Assembly (NCBI RefSeq): GCF_029784155.1
Contig: NC_073692.1
Location: 278,958,413-279,022,412, forward strand
Reading direction: 5' to 3'
Length of the DNA stretch: 64,000 bases
Source: Uranotaenia lowii
Taxonomy: Eukaryota; Arthropoda; Insecta; Diptera; Culicidae
This document shows positions 44,674 to 55,789 of this stretch, piece after piece. Below the pieces are notes generated by a model. That model worked only from the letters and a program-made list of their open reading frames with translations. It was not told the origin of the DNA and did no database searches. The first letter of the stretch is position 1, and every line of letters starts with the position of its first letter. The position numbers and the translations under genes are program-made.

Positions 44674-45971
44674 AAGTTTCACATAGAATCTAGTCGCATC
44701 TTTTCATTTACTGCAGCGCCCCTAGTTTTCACATCAAGAATCTATTGACAGTGTTTTGATTCGGATGACTTGTTTACTTAGTGGTGAAAATTTCATCAAA
44801 ATTGAAGCAGTCAGTCAAAAGTTATCGACGATGGAACGCGAAAGGCGAGAGAAAATTCTGCACACTCACGTAGAGAAACCGACGTGGTCAGGGGTAAAGA
44901 TTGCGAAATTCCTGAAATATCCAAAAAAGACTGTAAATTCGGTGCTGCTACGTTACCGGGAGACCCTTACGGTGGATCGAGCAAAACAGACCAGGCGTAA
45001 AAGTGGATCATATGACCGGAAGCTGCGAGCAAAGGTAATTCGATCAGTTCACAATAATCCTGGAATTTCCTTGCGTGGTTTGGCGAAAAAGTTCAAGACG
45101 AACCACAGTACAGCTCGACGAATTTGTTTGCGAGAAGGCTTGTGGTCGTATCATGCAAGCAAACACCCCAACAGGACGCTAAAACAAAATCTGGTTGCCA
45201 AAACGAGGGCAAGGAAGTTGTACGAGAAAGTGTTGACCAAGTACAACGGATGCATTTTGATGGGAGACGAAACTTACGTCAACATGGATTCTGGACAAAT
45301 ACCCGGTAACAAATTTTACCTTGCGAAGCGTAAAGGGAATGTTGCGGATAGATTCAAGTTTGTTTTCGCAGATAAATTTGCTCGTAAGCTGATGATTTGG
45401 CAAGGGATCTGTAGTTGTGGGAAAAAGACTAAGATTTTGATCACTGGGGACACAATGAAGGGAAATGTTTACAAAGAAGAATGTCTCCAGAATAGGGTTT
45501 TGCCACTCATTCGGTCCCACAAAGGTCCGGTGAAGTTCTGGCCGGACCTGGCAAGCTGCTACTACAGCCGGGATGTCGTTAAGTGGTATAAGGAGAATAA
45601 GATCGATTTTGTTGAAAAAAGTATCAATCCACCAAACTGTTCGGATATTTGTCACATCGAGAAATATTGGGCAATAGTTAAGGGCAAACTGAAGAAATGT
45701 GGCAGAACCATGAAAAACGCGCTCAAATGGAAAAGTGGTGGAACCAGATGGCGAATGAGGTTACCAGCAGTACTGTGCAGAAAATGATGGGTGGTATCAC
45801 AAAAAAAAGTTCGATAATGCATCCGAAAAGCTGACGAATGCTTTTTATGTATTTTTTTCCTTAAATTGCAATAAAAACCCTACAAAATGACATTTTTACT
45901 TTTGTTGTACATTATTTCTTTGTGGCGAAATGATCTATTCTATCCGACCAGATTCTATGTGAAACAGACTT
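44674..45971 (+). mobile_element. Best preserved DD37E Tc1/mariner transposon
   Basis: The left end, after TA at 44672-44673, reads AAGTTTCACATAGAATCTAG. The right end complement, after TA at 45972-45973, reads AAGTCTGTTTCACATAGAAT. They match except for three bases missing on the left. The element is about 1.3 kb and holds one long transposase frame. It differs in sequence and termini from the other two DD37E lineages here. Confidence 0.85.
44831..45832 (+). pseudogene. DD37E transposase with one C-terminal frameshift
   Basis: The likely start is MERERREKILHTHVEKPTW at 44831; an upstream in-frame ATG at 44765 is also possible. Two helix-turn-helix regions are seen (GVKIAKFLKYPKKTVNSVL; LRGLAKKFKTNHSTARRI). 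The catalytic triad appears in place: ILMGDETYV, FWPDLASCYY and HIEKYW, with 37 residues between the last Asp and Glu, and IWQGICSCGKKT between. One indel near 45720 changes frame; the other frame continues MEKWWNQMANEVTSSTVQKM to a stop at about 45832, matching the C-terminus of relatives. With only that lesion visible, this copy is recent, but the protein is probably not functional as it stands. Confidence 0.85.
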
Positions 45972-45974
45972 TAT

Positions 45975-46495
45975 GTTTCTGTTAAAGTTCAGAAATATTT
46001 TCAATGAAAGGTAGCTAAAAGTTAGTATTGCAATTTTCGATTGTACCCATAAATTCTAGAAATCAGTTTGAGGATGTATGCTGAAAAACAATTTCAGAGT
46101 AGAACATTTAATAAAAACAATACAAAGGGTTGAATAACAATACAAAGAGCAATCATATAACTTTATTTAATGATGAATAAATTTTCCGCGTGGTTATCAA
46201 ATCTATATTTCTAGACATGCAAAATTAACAACTATTAAAGACAATTTTAGACACGATTGAATGATTACCTTTGATAACAACTTTTATGCAACCATGCGTT
46301 GATTACTCAGGCTGGGCTCAGCTAAATTGAATCTAATAGGCGCCCTGTAAGCGGGCTGTGTTTCGAAACTATGAATTCAACTGAGATAATGAAAAATCAA
46401 TGAACAGAACGTTTTTTTCCTCTGTCTGAATGTTCCAACAAGTTCCATCCTCTGACAATAAATCGAATCCCATCCCACGAAAACGTTGTACATAC
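45975..46495. other. AT-rich spacer, nothing recognised
   Basis: No gene or repeat is evident. It lies between the DD37E transposon and a MITE. Confidence 0.5.
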
Positions 46496-46498
46496 GTA

Positions 46499-47427
46499 GG
46501 GGAAGAGGGGGCATAATGCCCACGTTAAGAAGAAAGCCTTGTTTTAGAATACATTTGAAAAGATTAACTTTAATTCTCGATTGTGTTTGGAAGTTTGGTT
46601 TATTTTTTGTCTAAATCTGATAGTTAGAATAACTGGAAGGTCAAAACAGGCCACAAATTTAATGAAGTTTGAAGAGTTGGTAGAAAATTGGATTTCAGAT
46701 TCAGTAGGGGCATAATGCGCATATGTGTGTACCCAATCGCGCCGTTTAACGTTTAATAAGTGTTTATTGATCCAAGTGCCTCCGAAAGTGTTTGCCAGGT
46801 AAAAACACTTCTATTCTACTTCACAGATGGAAAAATGTATTGCTACGCGCAGTGCTGCCAGATATACTGAAATTCTTGTGAATAGTTAATTAAATCTATA
46901 TTAAATTTAGGAATTTTAAATAAATTTGTTTATATTCAAGTTATGTTTTCCAATACAACTTATAAATATCTTTAAAATTGATGTGATGAAACTGCATATA
47001 AATTTAAACAAATATGAAACATGCTTAAAGATAAACGGACATGGCGCGTTTTGCCCCACCTAGACATTTTTGTTAAAAATCGTTCAAAATAACATAAAAA
47101 ATAATTGAATAAGAAAATTTTTCGTTTTGTGATGATTTTCAAGACCAATGTTCATCATTGTAACAGATGTCAGGTAATTTTTTTTGGCGATAGATGCCGT
47201 AATTCCTTACGAAAGTCAAGGCACAAATTGCAAGGAATATGGCTTCAAAAGTATTTTTGGATTTTTGCAGGGATTTATCGTATATTTGATCCTAATTTTT
47301 TGTACAAAAGGTTTCTACTGTTAATAAGAAGGGAATAGCGTACCGAATTCTTAAAATAAGTATATATCTAGCTAGATATCGCAGTGGGGCGTTTTGCCCA
47401 CACTGGGCATTATACCCCCAGTTCCCC
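46499..47427. mobile_element. 929-bp MITE with GGGGCATAATGCCC termini
   Basis: The left end GGGGAAGAGGGGGCATAATG and the complement of the right end GGGGAACTGGGGGTATAATG match over about 25 bases. TA flanks both sides (46497-46498 and 47428-47429). The interior repeats the theme (GGGGCATAATGCGCA at 46707, GTTTTGCCCCACC at 47049). No transposase. The 77-codon frame at 47105-47338 has no domain. A TA-target DNA transposon derivative is likely. Confidence 0.75.
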
Positions 47428-47429
47428 TA

Positions 47430-48885
47430 CATATACAAGCCTAAGTACGATAATATCGACCGATGGAGCCCAAACAAATCAGCTGATTGCATGTCAGATT
47501 TCCCACCCCGAGCCCTTCTTCTTTGTCCGACTAGTAGGGCTCAATTTTCCACGACGAGGGGTTTCCAGGAGACTACCCCTTGAAACCCCCGTCCCGCAAT
47601 GCCTCCCGAAAACCGGTGGAAAACCCAGATTCTCAACCACTTGCAATTGTTGGCATTGAACTGACCGTAAGCAGCGTGTTGTTTTGTTCGTGTTGCCAAA
47701 GCATTCCAGCTCAGTAAATTTTCCCCAAATGAAGCCACAACAAAAACAAAGAAGACATGGAACGATCGAAATCCAGGAAAAGTGAAAACAACAGCAGAAA
47801 AACGAGCAGCTCGCACAGACCAGGGCGAACGTCATTATTCATATGAATTTTTAATCCGACGATCCACTGAGCTGACCAGAGATCAGATAAAGGAAGAGTG
47901 AAAGAGACGGAAAAGGTTGAAAAAAGGAAAATACATAACAACAACAACAACAAAAGAATGCCTGATGATAGTTTGGCTTCTGACTTTTCGCAGCTAAAAA
48001 AGTGTTGATTATCTGGACCAGAAAGTTGATACCACTGGTTATTGTTATGACATTTTTGACATCTTGAAATTAATGCTTGATTCTCAAAAAAAAGTTTTTC
48101 AAATTGACTGACTACAACAATTTCGATAATTTGAACTCAATCGCTTTGATTTTTCGATTGCTTGCAGTGGTGTTGTGTTCTGAATTCTTAACTTTTGAAT
48201 ACGAAAGAAGATAGACAAATAAAACTGATTCCTAGTACCTCCATCGCACTCAAAACGCTAGGATTTGCTGTTATTCAAAGCCAAAGCCAAAGCCCCAACA
48301 GTGGGAATCCTTGTTTTCTATATCATATTTCAACGTCCACAGCACGAAAGCCTCGGACGAATTTTATAACTCCAGCTCGAACAAGAAAAGGAAAAAAAAA
48401 CTAAGAAAAAATGGGTTTGTTGTTTTGGCTTCGGTTATGAGCAAATTAAAACTGCAAAAATAAAATCTCTCGGATTCGTTCGTTCCGACTGGTTGGCTAC
48501 AGCGGGCAAGCGAGCTTTAGACAGCACTTGCCAAAATCCCAAATCAAATCTCCAATGCAATGTGAGAGTGATTTTCTGCCCCGGAGCCAGGCTATTGTGT
48601 CATATTTTTCTACTTCTGCACTTTTTAACTGATTTTTCGTGATATAAGCGTTTGAAATTGAATTCCAATCATTCGGGACCAAATTATTCGTAATTTACAA
48701 TTGGAAAAAAACTATTGACGCTTACCGATGTGTTGTTTTAAAGTTTTAAGTATAACGAAAATAACTATCCCTACTCTCCTGTATAAACAACATTAATACA
48801 TGAAATGTCTTTAAGATAGATTTGTTTCGTTTCGACCAATCATAAGAAAACCATTGGCAAAACTTAAAGTTTTATCAGATTATAA
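47430..48885. other. Unique-looking DNA, possible host non-coding
   Basis: Composition is moderate between 47460 and 48560, with AAC trinucleotides at about 47936-47952. No domain-bearing frame exists on either strand; the 113-codon minus frame at 47494-47835 reads as low-complexity Cys/Phe/Ser sequence. It might hold a host non-coding exon, but no splice-site pair is convincing. Confidence 0.4.
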
Positions 48886-48890
48886 TACAG

Positions 48891-49170
48891 GCCCCGTTCG
48901 ATTTTGGCAACATTCGGTTTTGGCAATATCCGAGCAAAACCGTTCGTTTTTGGCAACATACAAAAAAGACGATTTTCAGTTGTTCACTTTTTTATTTTCA
49001 TTTCAATGTAATCAAAATTGATGTAAATGTAATATAAGCATGATATATAAGCAACTGTTTTAAATACGTTAGAGCAATATTTCTGTTAAAATCTTACAGG
49101 TGTTGAGAAAATGATTTTAGAATAAAAGTAGTCAAAATTTTAAGCTTCATTTCAGTTCAACTTGCAATAT
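48891..49170 (+). repeat. CGATTTTGGCAACAT repeat, copy 2
   Basis: It matches 21846 onward: CCCCGTTCGATTTTGGCAAC, a second TTTTTGGCAACATAC block, then TTTTTATTTTCATTTCAA and AATCAAAATTGATGTAAA. Similarity fades near 49060-49170. The inverted right end seen in copy 1 is absent, so the copy is truncated. Confidence 0.6.
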
Positions 49171-50695
49171 TTTCGTATAATTTAACTGAAAAGGGGGCGT
49201 GTCTTTCAAATGACGAAGTAGGAGAGGAAAAATTATTATGTTTCCTCAAAAGAATCCTATTTGTTTGATGAATTGTAAACTATTATAAACTTCCTCCAGA
49301 GACGAACAAGCCAAAGGCTGAAAGTCTCTAAAAATACAGAAAAAAAACTGAAAAAGGGGAAAACTGATGTTAAGCATTCGTTAAAGCTGAAATTTTGGCG
49401 AAATTTTAGATTTCCCATTTTTATCAGATCAGTATTAAGCTCTTCTATTTTCACTGTGAAATTGTTATTATTCTTATTTAATTTTTGGCATTTCGGCGAG
49501 TTGTGAAAATTCAAGGTAGAATATTTAGAAAGAACATGAAAGTATTATAGGTGGAAAGATCAAAGCTAGAGCGCTTTGGGTAGAAGAAATTGAATAGTTG
49601 GTGAAAATGTGAGCAGGGCTTTTGTTTTGTGAACAGCTTTTGAACTACTTGCGTGATTCTTTGCCGCGCGCCGTTTCAATGTTGATAGGAAGCGATGAAG
49701 AAACCCATCTCATTCCTACCCACATTGAAACACGGACGGGTCGAACACATTAGATTGTGTCCGACCGGGCAAAAAATCACCCAAGCAGCGCTCACATGTG
49801 CTGTTCTATTGCTAAGCCAATGTCAAAATGAAATTGTTATTAGAGAGTAGATTTAATGTTTCAATGATAAAATTTTTTAAAATATGTCTTATCTGATTTC
49901 CTTAACCTGGCTGCGACAGGCGACAGGCTGCGTTAAAGTTAATAAATTACAAATTACAAATCTATTTTTTTTTATAGAGGCATTAAACCTACTTGATATG
50001 GGCATTTAAGACCTGTCTCATGTTTTAATATCTTATCATTTATAACTTTGCTTTAAGCTTTAATTTGTTAAATTTCTGATTTTCAGATGAATAAGGAAGA
50101 CAAACCATTCGCATTTTTGTTTACAGATTCTGTACAACAATCAACTTCAATATATTTTAACAAAACTGTAAAAAATCTTGTTTAAATTTTTATTTTTTTA
50201 CTTTGTAGGTTTAACAATAACATTTTTTCATGTCAAAAGCGAATTATTTTCAAACTGCACTGAAAAGATATGTGGTGACTAGTCTGACCCTTTGTATGTT
50301 CGATTTCTTGTATACTTACAACATTTGAAATAATCATAAAAACACGGCTCATCAATTTTTTTTTGTTTTTTTTGTCTTTCTACCTATTTTTTATTTTATT
50401 AACAAATCAATATGTTTGCAATCTACACTCAAAACGGTGAGCCCTAGAGAAATTTTTATGTATGTTTTGAAATAAAGAAACAATGTTCTATCATTCGATG
50501 ATGTCTTGTTATGGCGTTTATCCTATGAGTTTAAACGAATATCGGAAAAAAATAACATGATTCCGTTTATCATGATTTCTTTGCTGTTGAAATTGTATCA
50601 ATATTACTTTTTCTTTAAAATCCATATACATTTCATAACGTATAGATAATTCTGAAAAGTATACAACAGATAAACTAATGTTTCTCAGAATTTAT
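49170..50695. other. AT-rich DNA with a hairpin candidate
   Basis: No gene is seen. The block at about 49600-49850 is GC-richer and repeat-free and includes an imperfect hairpin (separate entry). Confidence 0.5.
49669..49733 (+). ncRNA. Imperfect hairpin, pre-miRNA-like (candidate)
   Basis: The arm GCCGTTTCAATGTTGATAGG pairs with CCTACCCACATTGAAACACGG, leaving a loop of about 25 bases around AAGCGATGAAGAAACCC. Size, arm length and a few internal mismatches resemble a microRNA precursor, and the site is outside recognised repeats. No known microRNA is recognised, and isolated hairpins of this size occur often by chance. Confidence 0.2.
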
Positions 50696-50699
50696 TCCA

Positions 50700-51120
50700 C
50701 GCGTATCCGGGCCGGATAAATGCGAGCTTTTTTTTATATAAAAGCCTGGCAAAAGCGGGCATTGGATTTAAAAACAATTCGACCAAAAATCCGGGTAATA
50801 TCCGGGCTAATGTGGTCACAACCCAGGAGTTTCTAAGCAAAAATCAAGAAAAAAAATTGAGAGGGATGATTTTTTGATTCAAATTTAACAGAAGATTTCA
50901 AATAATTTTTCAGACTTCCAAAAAACCTTTCATGATTATTTCAAATAAAACTTGTTTCGTTTCGTACGCATTAAATTACAAATAAACACCAGACTTTGTT
51001 TTTTTAATGTGGGCGATAAAGTAAATAAATCTGGGCAAAATCCGGGCTTTTTTCAATGAAATCCAAATTTTGTATTAAATACCCGGGTTAACCCGGATAA
51101 AACCGGGCAATCTGGCAAAG
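50700..51120 (+). repeat. CCGGGCAA dispersed repeat, copy 2
   Basis: It opens GCGTATCCGGGCCGGATAAA, continues with AAAGCCTGGCAAAAGCGG, AAAATCCGGGTAATATCCGG and closes near AAAACCGGGCAATCTGGC. It is the best preserved copy of the family. No ORF. Confidence 0.65.
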
Positions 51121-51124
51121 CTTA

Positions 51125-51888
51125 TTAAAAAATGTCAACAAATTCAATATTAATGCTTCCAGTTACTTAAAAATAGTTACGCTTTGCAACGATTTCTACA
51201 TTAAATTGAATTGAAGTTATTTGGTAAAATTCGGACCAGGGCATTGCAAGTAAAGCATAAGATTGAATTAGCATAAGCATGAAATATAGTTTGTTTGGTT
51301 AATTTTTTCCGGGGACCATTTAATATTTAAATGGTTCGGGAAAAATCGACTATATTTTCCGTAAAAAAATATTTTACAATAAACATGACCAAATCTGAGC
51401 GATTAAAAGCTTGTTGAAAATTCATCGATAATCTAATGAGGATGCATGTAGACCCAGATTACTATTCTGGCTGTATCTTCAAAACTACTGAACCAATTTT
51501 CATAAATTATACCATTTTGGAATCGTCTACATGTTAACTATCTATTTATGAAAAAAATGGTATAATTTTGTGGTGTCTGAAATAGAGCCGAAAGACAAAA
51601 TGTTAAAATCCCGATTTAAATAATGAATGTATGTGTCAGTTAAACTTTGGTTGATCTAAAGATTCAAAACAATAATCCAGGTCCAATTTTAATTTTACTT
51701 TTTTTGCTGGGTGACTCTGGTGACCCAATTCAAAAATCTTAAAATAAGAAATTTTAGAGCTCCTCATTTTAGGAAAAGTCAGAAAATTTAATGTATCTAG
51801 GTTAAATCCTGAGATTTCGCTTCGAGAAAGTACAATTCAGGTCATATAAGGTTAAATACTTTAGTTGCCAGTTTAGTTTAGTTTAAGA
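51125..51888. other. Spacer DNA, nothing firm
   Basis: AT-rich sequence between two copies of the CCGGGCAA family. No gene or inverted repeat was recognised. Confidence 0.5.
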
Positions 51889-51889
51889 C

Positions 51890-52312
51890 CAGCACGTATC
51901 CGGGATATTTTTATCTAAAAACCTAGTTAAATCCGAGCATTTGATTTCAAAATTGTCGACCAAAATCCGGGCAAATTTGGTCCAAACCTTGGAATTATTT
52001 ATCAAAAATCAAGATGAATTTTTTTTCTTAAAAATTAAACAGCAGATTTAAAACCGTATATTAGGCTTTAAAAAACCTTTAGTGAATATTTATTGAAAGT
52101 TGCTTCAAAAATTTCGTTTTAGACGCTTTAATAAAAAATGTTTACAAAACAATTTGATTTTATTTAGTTTTATTTGATGACGAGAATGAGATGAAAACCC
52201 GGGCTTTTCCAATGAAATCCGGGAAACCGGACCGGATCGAACTTTTCCCAAATTTTATATCATACATCCGTGCAAACCCGGATAAAACCAGTCAATCTGC
52301 GAATCTTATTTA
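51890..52312 (+). repeat. CCGGGCAA dispersed repeat, copy 3
   Basis: Same order of motifs as copy 2: CACGTATCCGGGATATTT, AAAATCCGGGCAAATTTGG, a T/A-rich middle, GAAATCCGGGAAACCGG, then AAACCAGTCAATCTGCG. It lies 0.8 kb downstream of copy 2 in the same orientation. Confidence 0.6.
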
Positions 52313-52402
52313 AATTGATTTCAAAGAAAATCATCAGCTACCTCCTACCCTCCACGGGTTTTCTCGAAACTACTGCATGGCAAACTTCAGAAACACTCAT
52401 AA

Positions 52403-52949
52403 GGGGCCGTCTATAAATGATGTCACGCGTTAGGGGGGGAGGGGGGGTTTTGATTTTTGTGACGATTTGTGACATGGGAGGAGGGGGGGTCAGCTTGAGC
52501 GTGACATCACTTATCATTACAAAAAAAAAAATGTGAACAGGATTGGTTGGCTATTCTAACCTGTGGAGAAGATTTGGATTGCGAATGGATTGAAGAAGAG
52601 GAACTAGATTTGGATGGTTGGATAGAGATTTGGTCATTGATATGGAAAGTCATCAACATAATCCTTGAACTCATGATTGAAATGTGTTTAAAGCAATGAT
52701 GGAAGGCTTGTTAAAACTGTTAACCTTTTTTTCAATTCTTTGAATAAAACTGATGAATTTAAAAAAGCAACATTTTTAATCAAATTTCTATGAGTTGAAA
52801 ATTTTACTCCAGGGGGGGGGGGGGTTCAGGAAAACGTGACGTAATACAAAAGGGGGGTTACGGAATTTGTGACAATATGTGACGGAGGGGGGAGGGGGGG
52901 GGGGGAAATTTTTTCCAGATTTTGCGTGACATCATTAATGGACAGCCCC
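52403..52949. mobile_element. 547-bp G-rich MITE, TAA duplication
   Basis: The left end GGGGCCGTCTATAAATGATG and the complement of the right end GGGGCTGTCCATTAATGATG match, with TAA at 52400-52402 and 52950-52952. A three-base TAA duplication would fit the PIF/Harbinger group, but that is an inference. Sub-terminal zones contain repeated TGTGACA motifs and long G runs (52433-52490, 52812-52905). No transposase. Confidence 0.75.
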
Positions 52950-52954
52950 TAACT

Positions 52955-54540
52955 TCTTCAAAGGTGCATATTCCATCAGGTTTTTTTTTTCCAAATTCAT
53001 CCTTTTTTTAACAATTTAATCATTTAAAATCGCTCAAGCAATTAAGTTTTAGGAAGCCAAACTCGTTTTTTGTTATTTACAATTGAAAACAATATTGCTC
53101 ATTGACTTTTGAATAAAAAAATCAAGATAAGTTCTAATAACTGTTGAATAAGAAGAATTTTTGAAAATTTCATCTCTTTTCAAGTGTTTTGTCTTTTGTG
53201 TTCACCCCATTTGATCAACTACAACCTCAACTGAACAGTTTTTGTGATCTAAATAGTCATAAACGACTTATCTTTAAACTTTAATGACATAACGCATTCT
53301 CTAAACTAAAAATGGTAAAAAAAGTTATCCGTAATGTAGGAGGAAATAAAAAGTATGGCTTCAAAAAGGCTAGAGAGGTTTTTTTTATCACTGCTGTTAC
53401 GTTTTATTCTATTCGGATGTGCAGCTAAAGCCCACAGGTGGACTAAGAACGAATTAAGTGTTAAAGCCGATGCCTCTTCGCTCGTATATTTTTGAAAAGC
53501 CCCTAGCACTAATCCAATTCATGTTTCAACACTTCATTCATTTCCATACTCGGTTGTCGGCAGCCTTAAGTGGGCGTCTCACCAAGGCTCCAAACTGGAC
53601 AGACATCGTCCCCCCAAAATCGTGTGTAGGAGTACCTAACTATCTACCAACCTACCTCATGGAGAGTGTTAAGCTGGCGAATGGAACCAAAAAAAAAGAG
53701 TTTCTAGCTCTCTGTGTCTACAGTTTATGGCTGCAAAAAATGTACCTTTACCTTTTTTGCACGCATCTCGAACGTGTAAGGGAAATCGTTTAATACGCTT
53801 AGATGAATATGAATAGAAATCTAAACACCAACGTGTATACCTATGTTTATAAACAACTCGTCTCGTGTCTCGTCACGGAACGTTCACGACCGTATATTTG
53901 TATACTATTTCGTAGAAGGTGTTCGAAATACAGTCGACTTGCAGCGCAATAAAACTTCTGTGATACCTACAGCAACGTTCGTTTCTATGAGCCGGCTCTG
54001 TTCCGTAGCGGCCGGGCCGGAATCGGTTTGTCTGAGGCTGGGGCATTGCGGCTTCGCTCAAGTTGCAGAATACTTATGTTTGTGTATACAACGCGCCGCC
54101 CCGCTCACTACTCATGGTGATCCACACAGCTGGCAATCAGCTGTTATTGATTAAACTTTGACATTCTCCAGCGACGCGCAAGCTTAACGTGATTGTGTAA
54201 CACTGGGGAGCGGCGTTTTCATTCTGCTGGGTATTAAAGCGGCTATCGACAGTGGAACGATCTGACGCGACCCTCTCAGAGTGCGACCATTTGATGTTGG
54301 CACATTTATGAATGTTGCTTCATGTGAAAAATTGATATAGATAAGTTTCTAGTTTAACGCTTGAATTACCGAACGATGATCTACCTCCCAACGTTGTTTG
54401 TGATTTTTTTGGCACATAACAAGAGACCTATTATTAAAAGACAAAAATTTAAAATTAACGTATTTATTAAATATGTACACCCTTCTTTGTGCAATGCATT
54501 GTTTTTTGAAGTTTTGTAACTAGTAGTTTATTAAAGCATA
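52955..54540. other. Mixed DNA, no gene supported
   Basis: AT-rich until about 53400, then GC-richer and repeat-free to about 54330. Open frames at 53458-53793 and 53843-54154 lack recognisable domains. The GC-richer part could contain host non-coding sequence. Confidence 0.45.
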
Positions 54541-54542
54541 GT

Positions 54543-55785
54543 CATCTTAAATCTAGATGCATTAAAATAGGTCTACCTCGGATCTATGTAAACGAAATAA
54601 AAAAAGGAAAAATTATTTAAAAAAAAATATTCCAATGTGGTTTTAATGAAAATTTGAACTTTTCGTCGAATTCTACTCATGTTTTTTTGTACACGCTGTT
54701 CGCTAACCTCAGCGGCCATTTTGTTCCACCATCTTTTCATCTCTATGGCACCCCAAGTCGTTCTACCATTCTTCTTCATCTTCTGCTTGACAATTGCCCA
54801 ACATTTCGATAGGGCGGAATTGAGGGCAGTTGGGTGGGTTGATATCCTTTTCGAAAAAATCCACCCCGTTGTTCCGATACCACTGTAGTACCTATTTGCT
54901 GTAGTGGCAGCTTGCCAAATCTGGCCAAACGTTACTGGTCCTTTGTGAGATCTAATTTACGGAAGAATACGTTTTCTCAGGCACTCCTCCTTGTACATCT
55001 TGGAGTCCATGGTCTTGTTTGTCACAAAAACCGGGTTTAGTCGTCCGCAACTGCTAATACATTGCCAGATCAAACACTTTCTTGCAAACTTATCGGAAAA
55101 AACGAATTTGAACTTTCCGGGGACATCAACCCGAAGAATGGCTTTATAGAATTTTTGGCCTGGAAGCTGCCCAAAATCCATCTTCACGTATGTTTAGTCA
55201 TCCATGAGGATGCATCCGTCGTACTTCGTTAGAACCTTGTTGTATAACTTCCAGGCACGTCTTTTGGATACTACATTCTGATTCAATGTCCGGTTTGGTT
55301 GCTTTCTGACCCGATAGGATCGTATTCCTTCGCGCAGACGAATCCTTCTAACGGTGCACCGGTCGACGTTGAATTTCTTGGCGATGTCGTAGTCCAACTA
55401 CTCTGTGTTTGCCTTGATCGTTCTCAAAACCTTCAAATGCAGTTTCCGGTCCTTAGTTCCACTAAGTATGACGCTTGGTATGAATCTGCAGATCGATAGT
55501 ATGCATCTGACCGAAACATTTGAGAATGCTGCACACGGTCGATTTGATAATTTTCATCGATTTCGCGATTTTTGAACCATGACCATGTTTTTGACGTGGG
55601 TGTCAAAAATTAATTTTTGTCTCGCGGATTCCATCACGTGTAACTTTTTTGAAACATAACGAATCGTAATAAAATTTTCAGTACTTCTAGAGGAAACATT
55701 CCAAAACAAATAACTGTCAAAACATTTCAGATCTGACAACTAGGAGCACTATGGTGTAATAAACAGTGCGTTCAGATTTAAGATG
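54543..55785 (-). mobile_element. DD37E Tc1/mariner relic, full length
   Basis: Matching ends (CATCTTAAATCT at 54543-54554 and AGATTTAAGATG at 55774-55785) are perfect 12-base inverted repeats and bound a 1243-bp element containing a broken transposase on the minus strand. TA at the edges is not clear. It belongs to the same lineage as the truncated copy at 15075-16075. Confidence 0.8.
54573..55739 (-). pseudogene. DD37E transposase, several stops and shifts
   Basis: Four segments are recognisable on the minus strand: N-terminus (KKLHVMESARQKLIFDTH, 55554-55739), second helix-turn-helix (DYDIAKKFNVDRCTVRRI, 55194-55397), core (MDFGQLPGQKFYK, IWQCISSCGR, 54957-55187) and C-terminus (KKNGRTTWGAIEMKRW, 54573-54779). 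In the first catalytic block the family reads LMDDETYVKMD; here the Glu codon is TAA, so the frame stops straight after LMDD. The second catalytic block lies in another frame near 54910. It is dead. Confidence 0.9.
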
Positions 55786-55789
55786 AACC

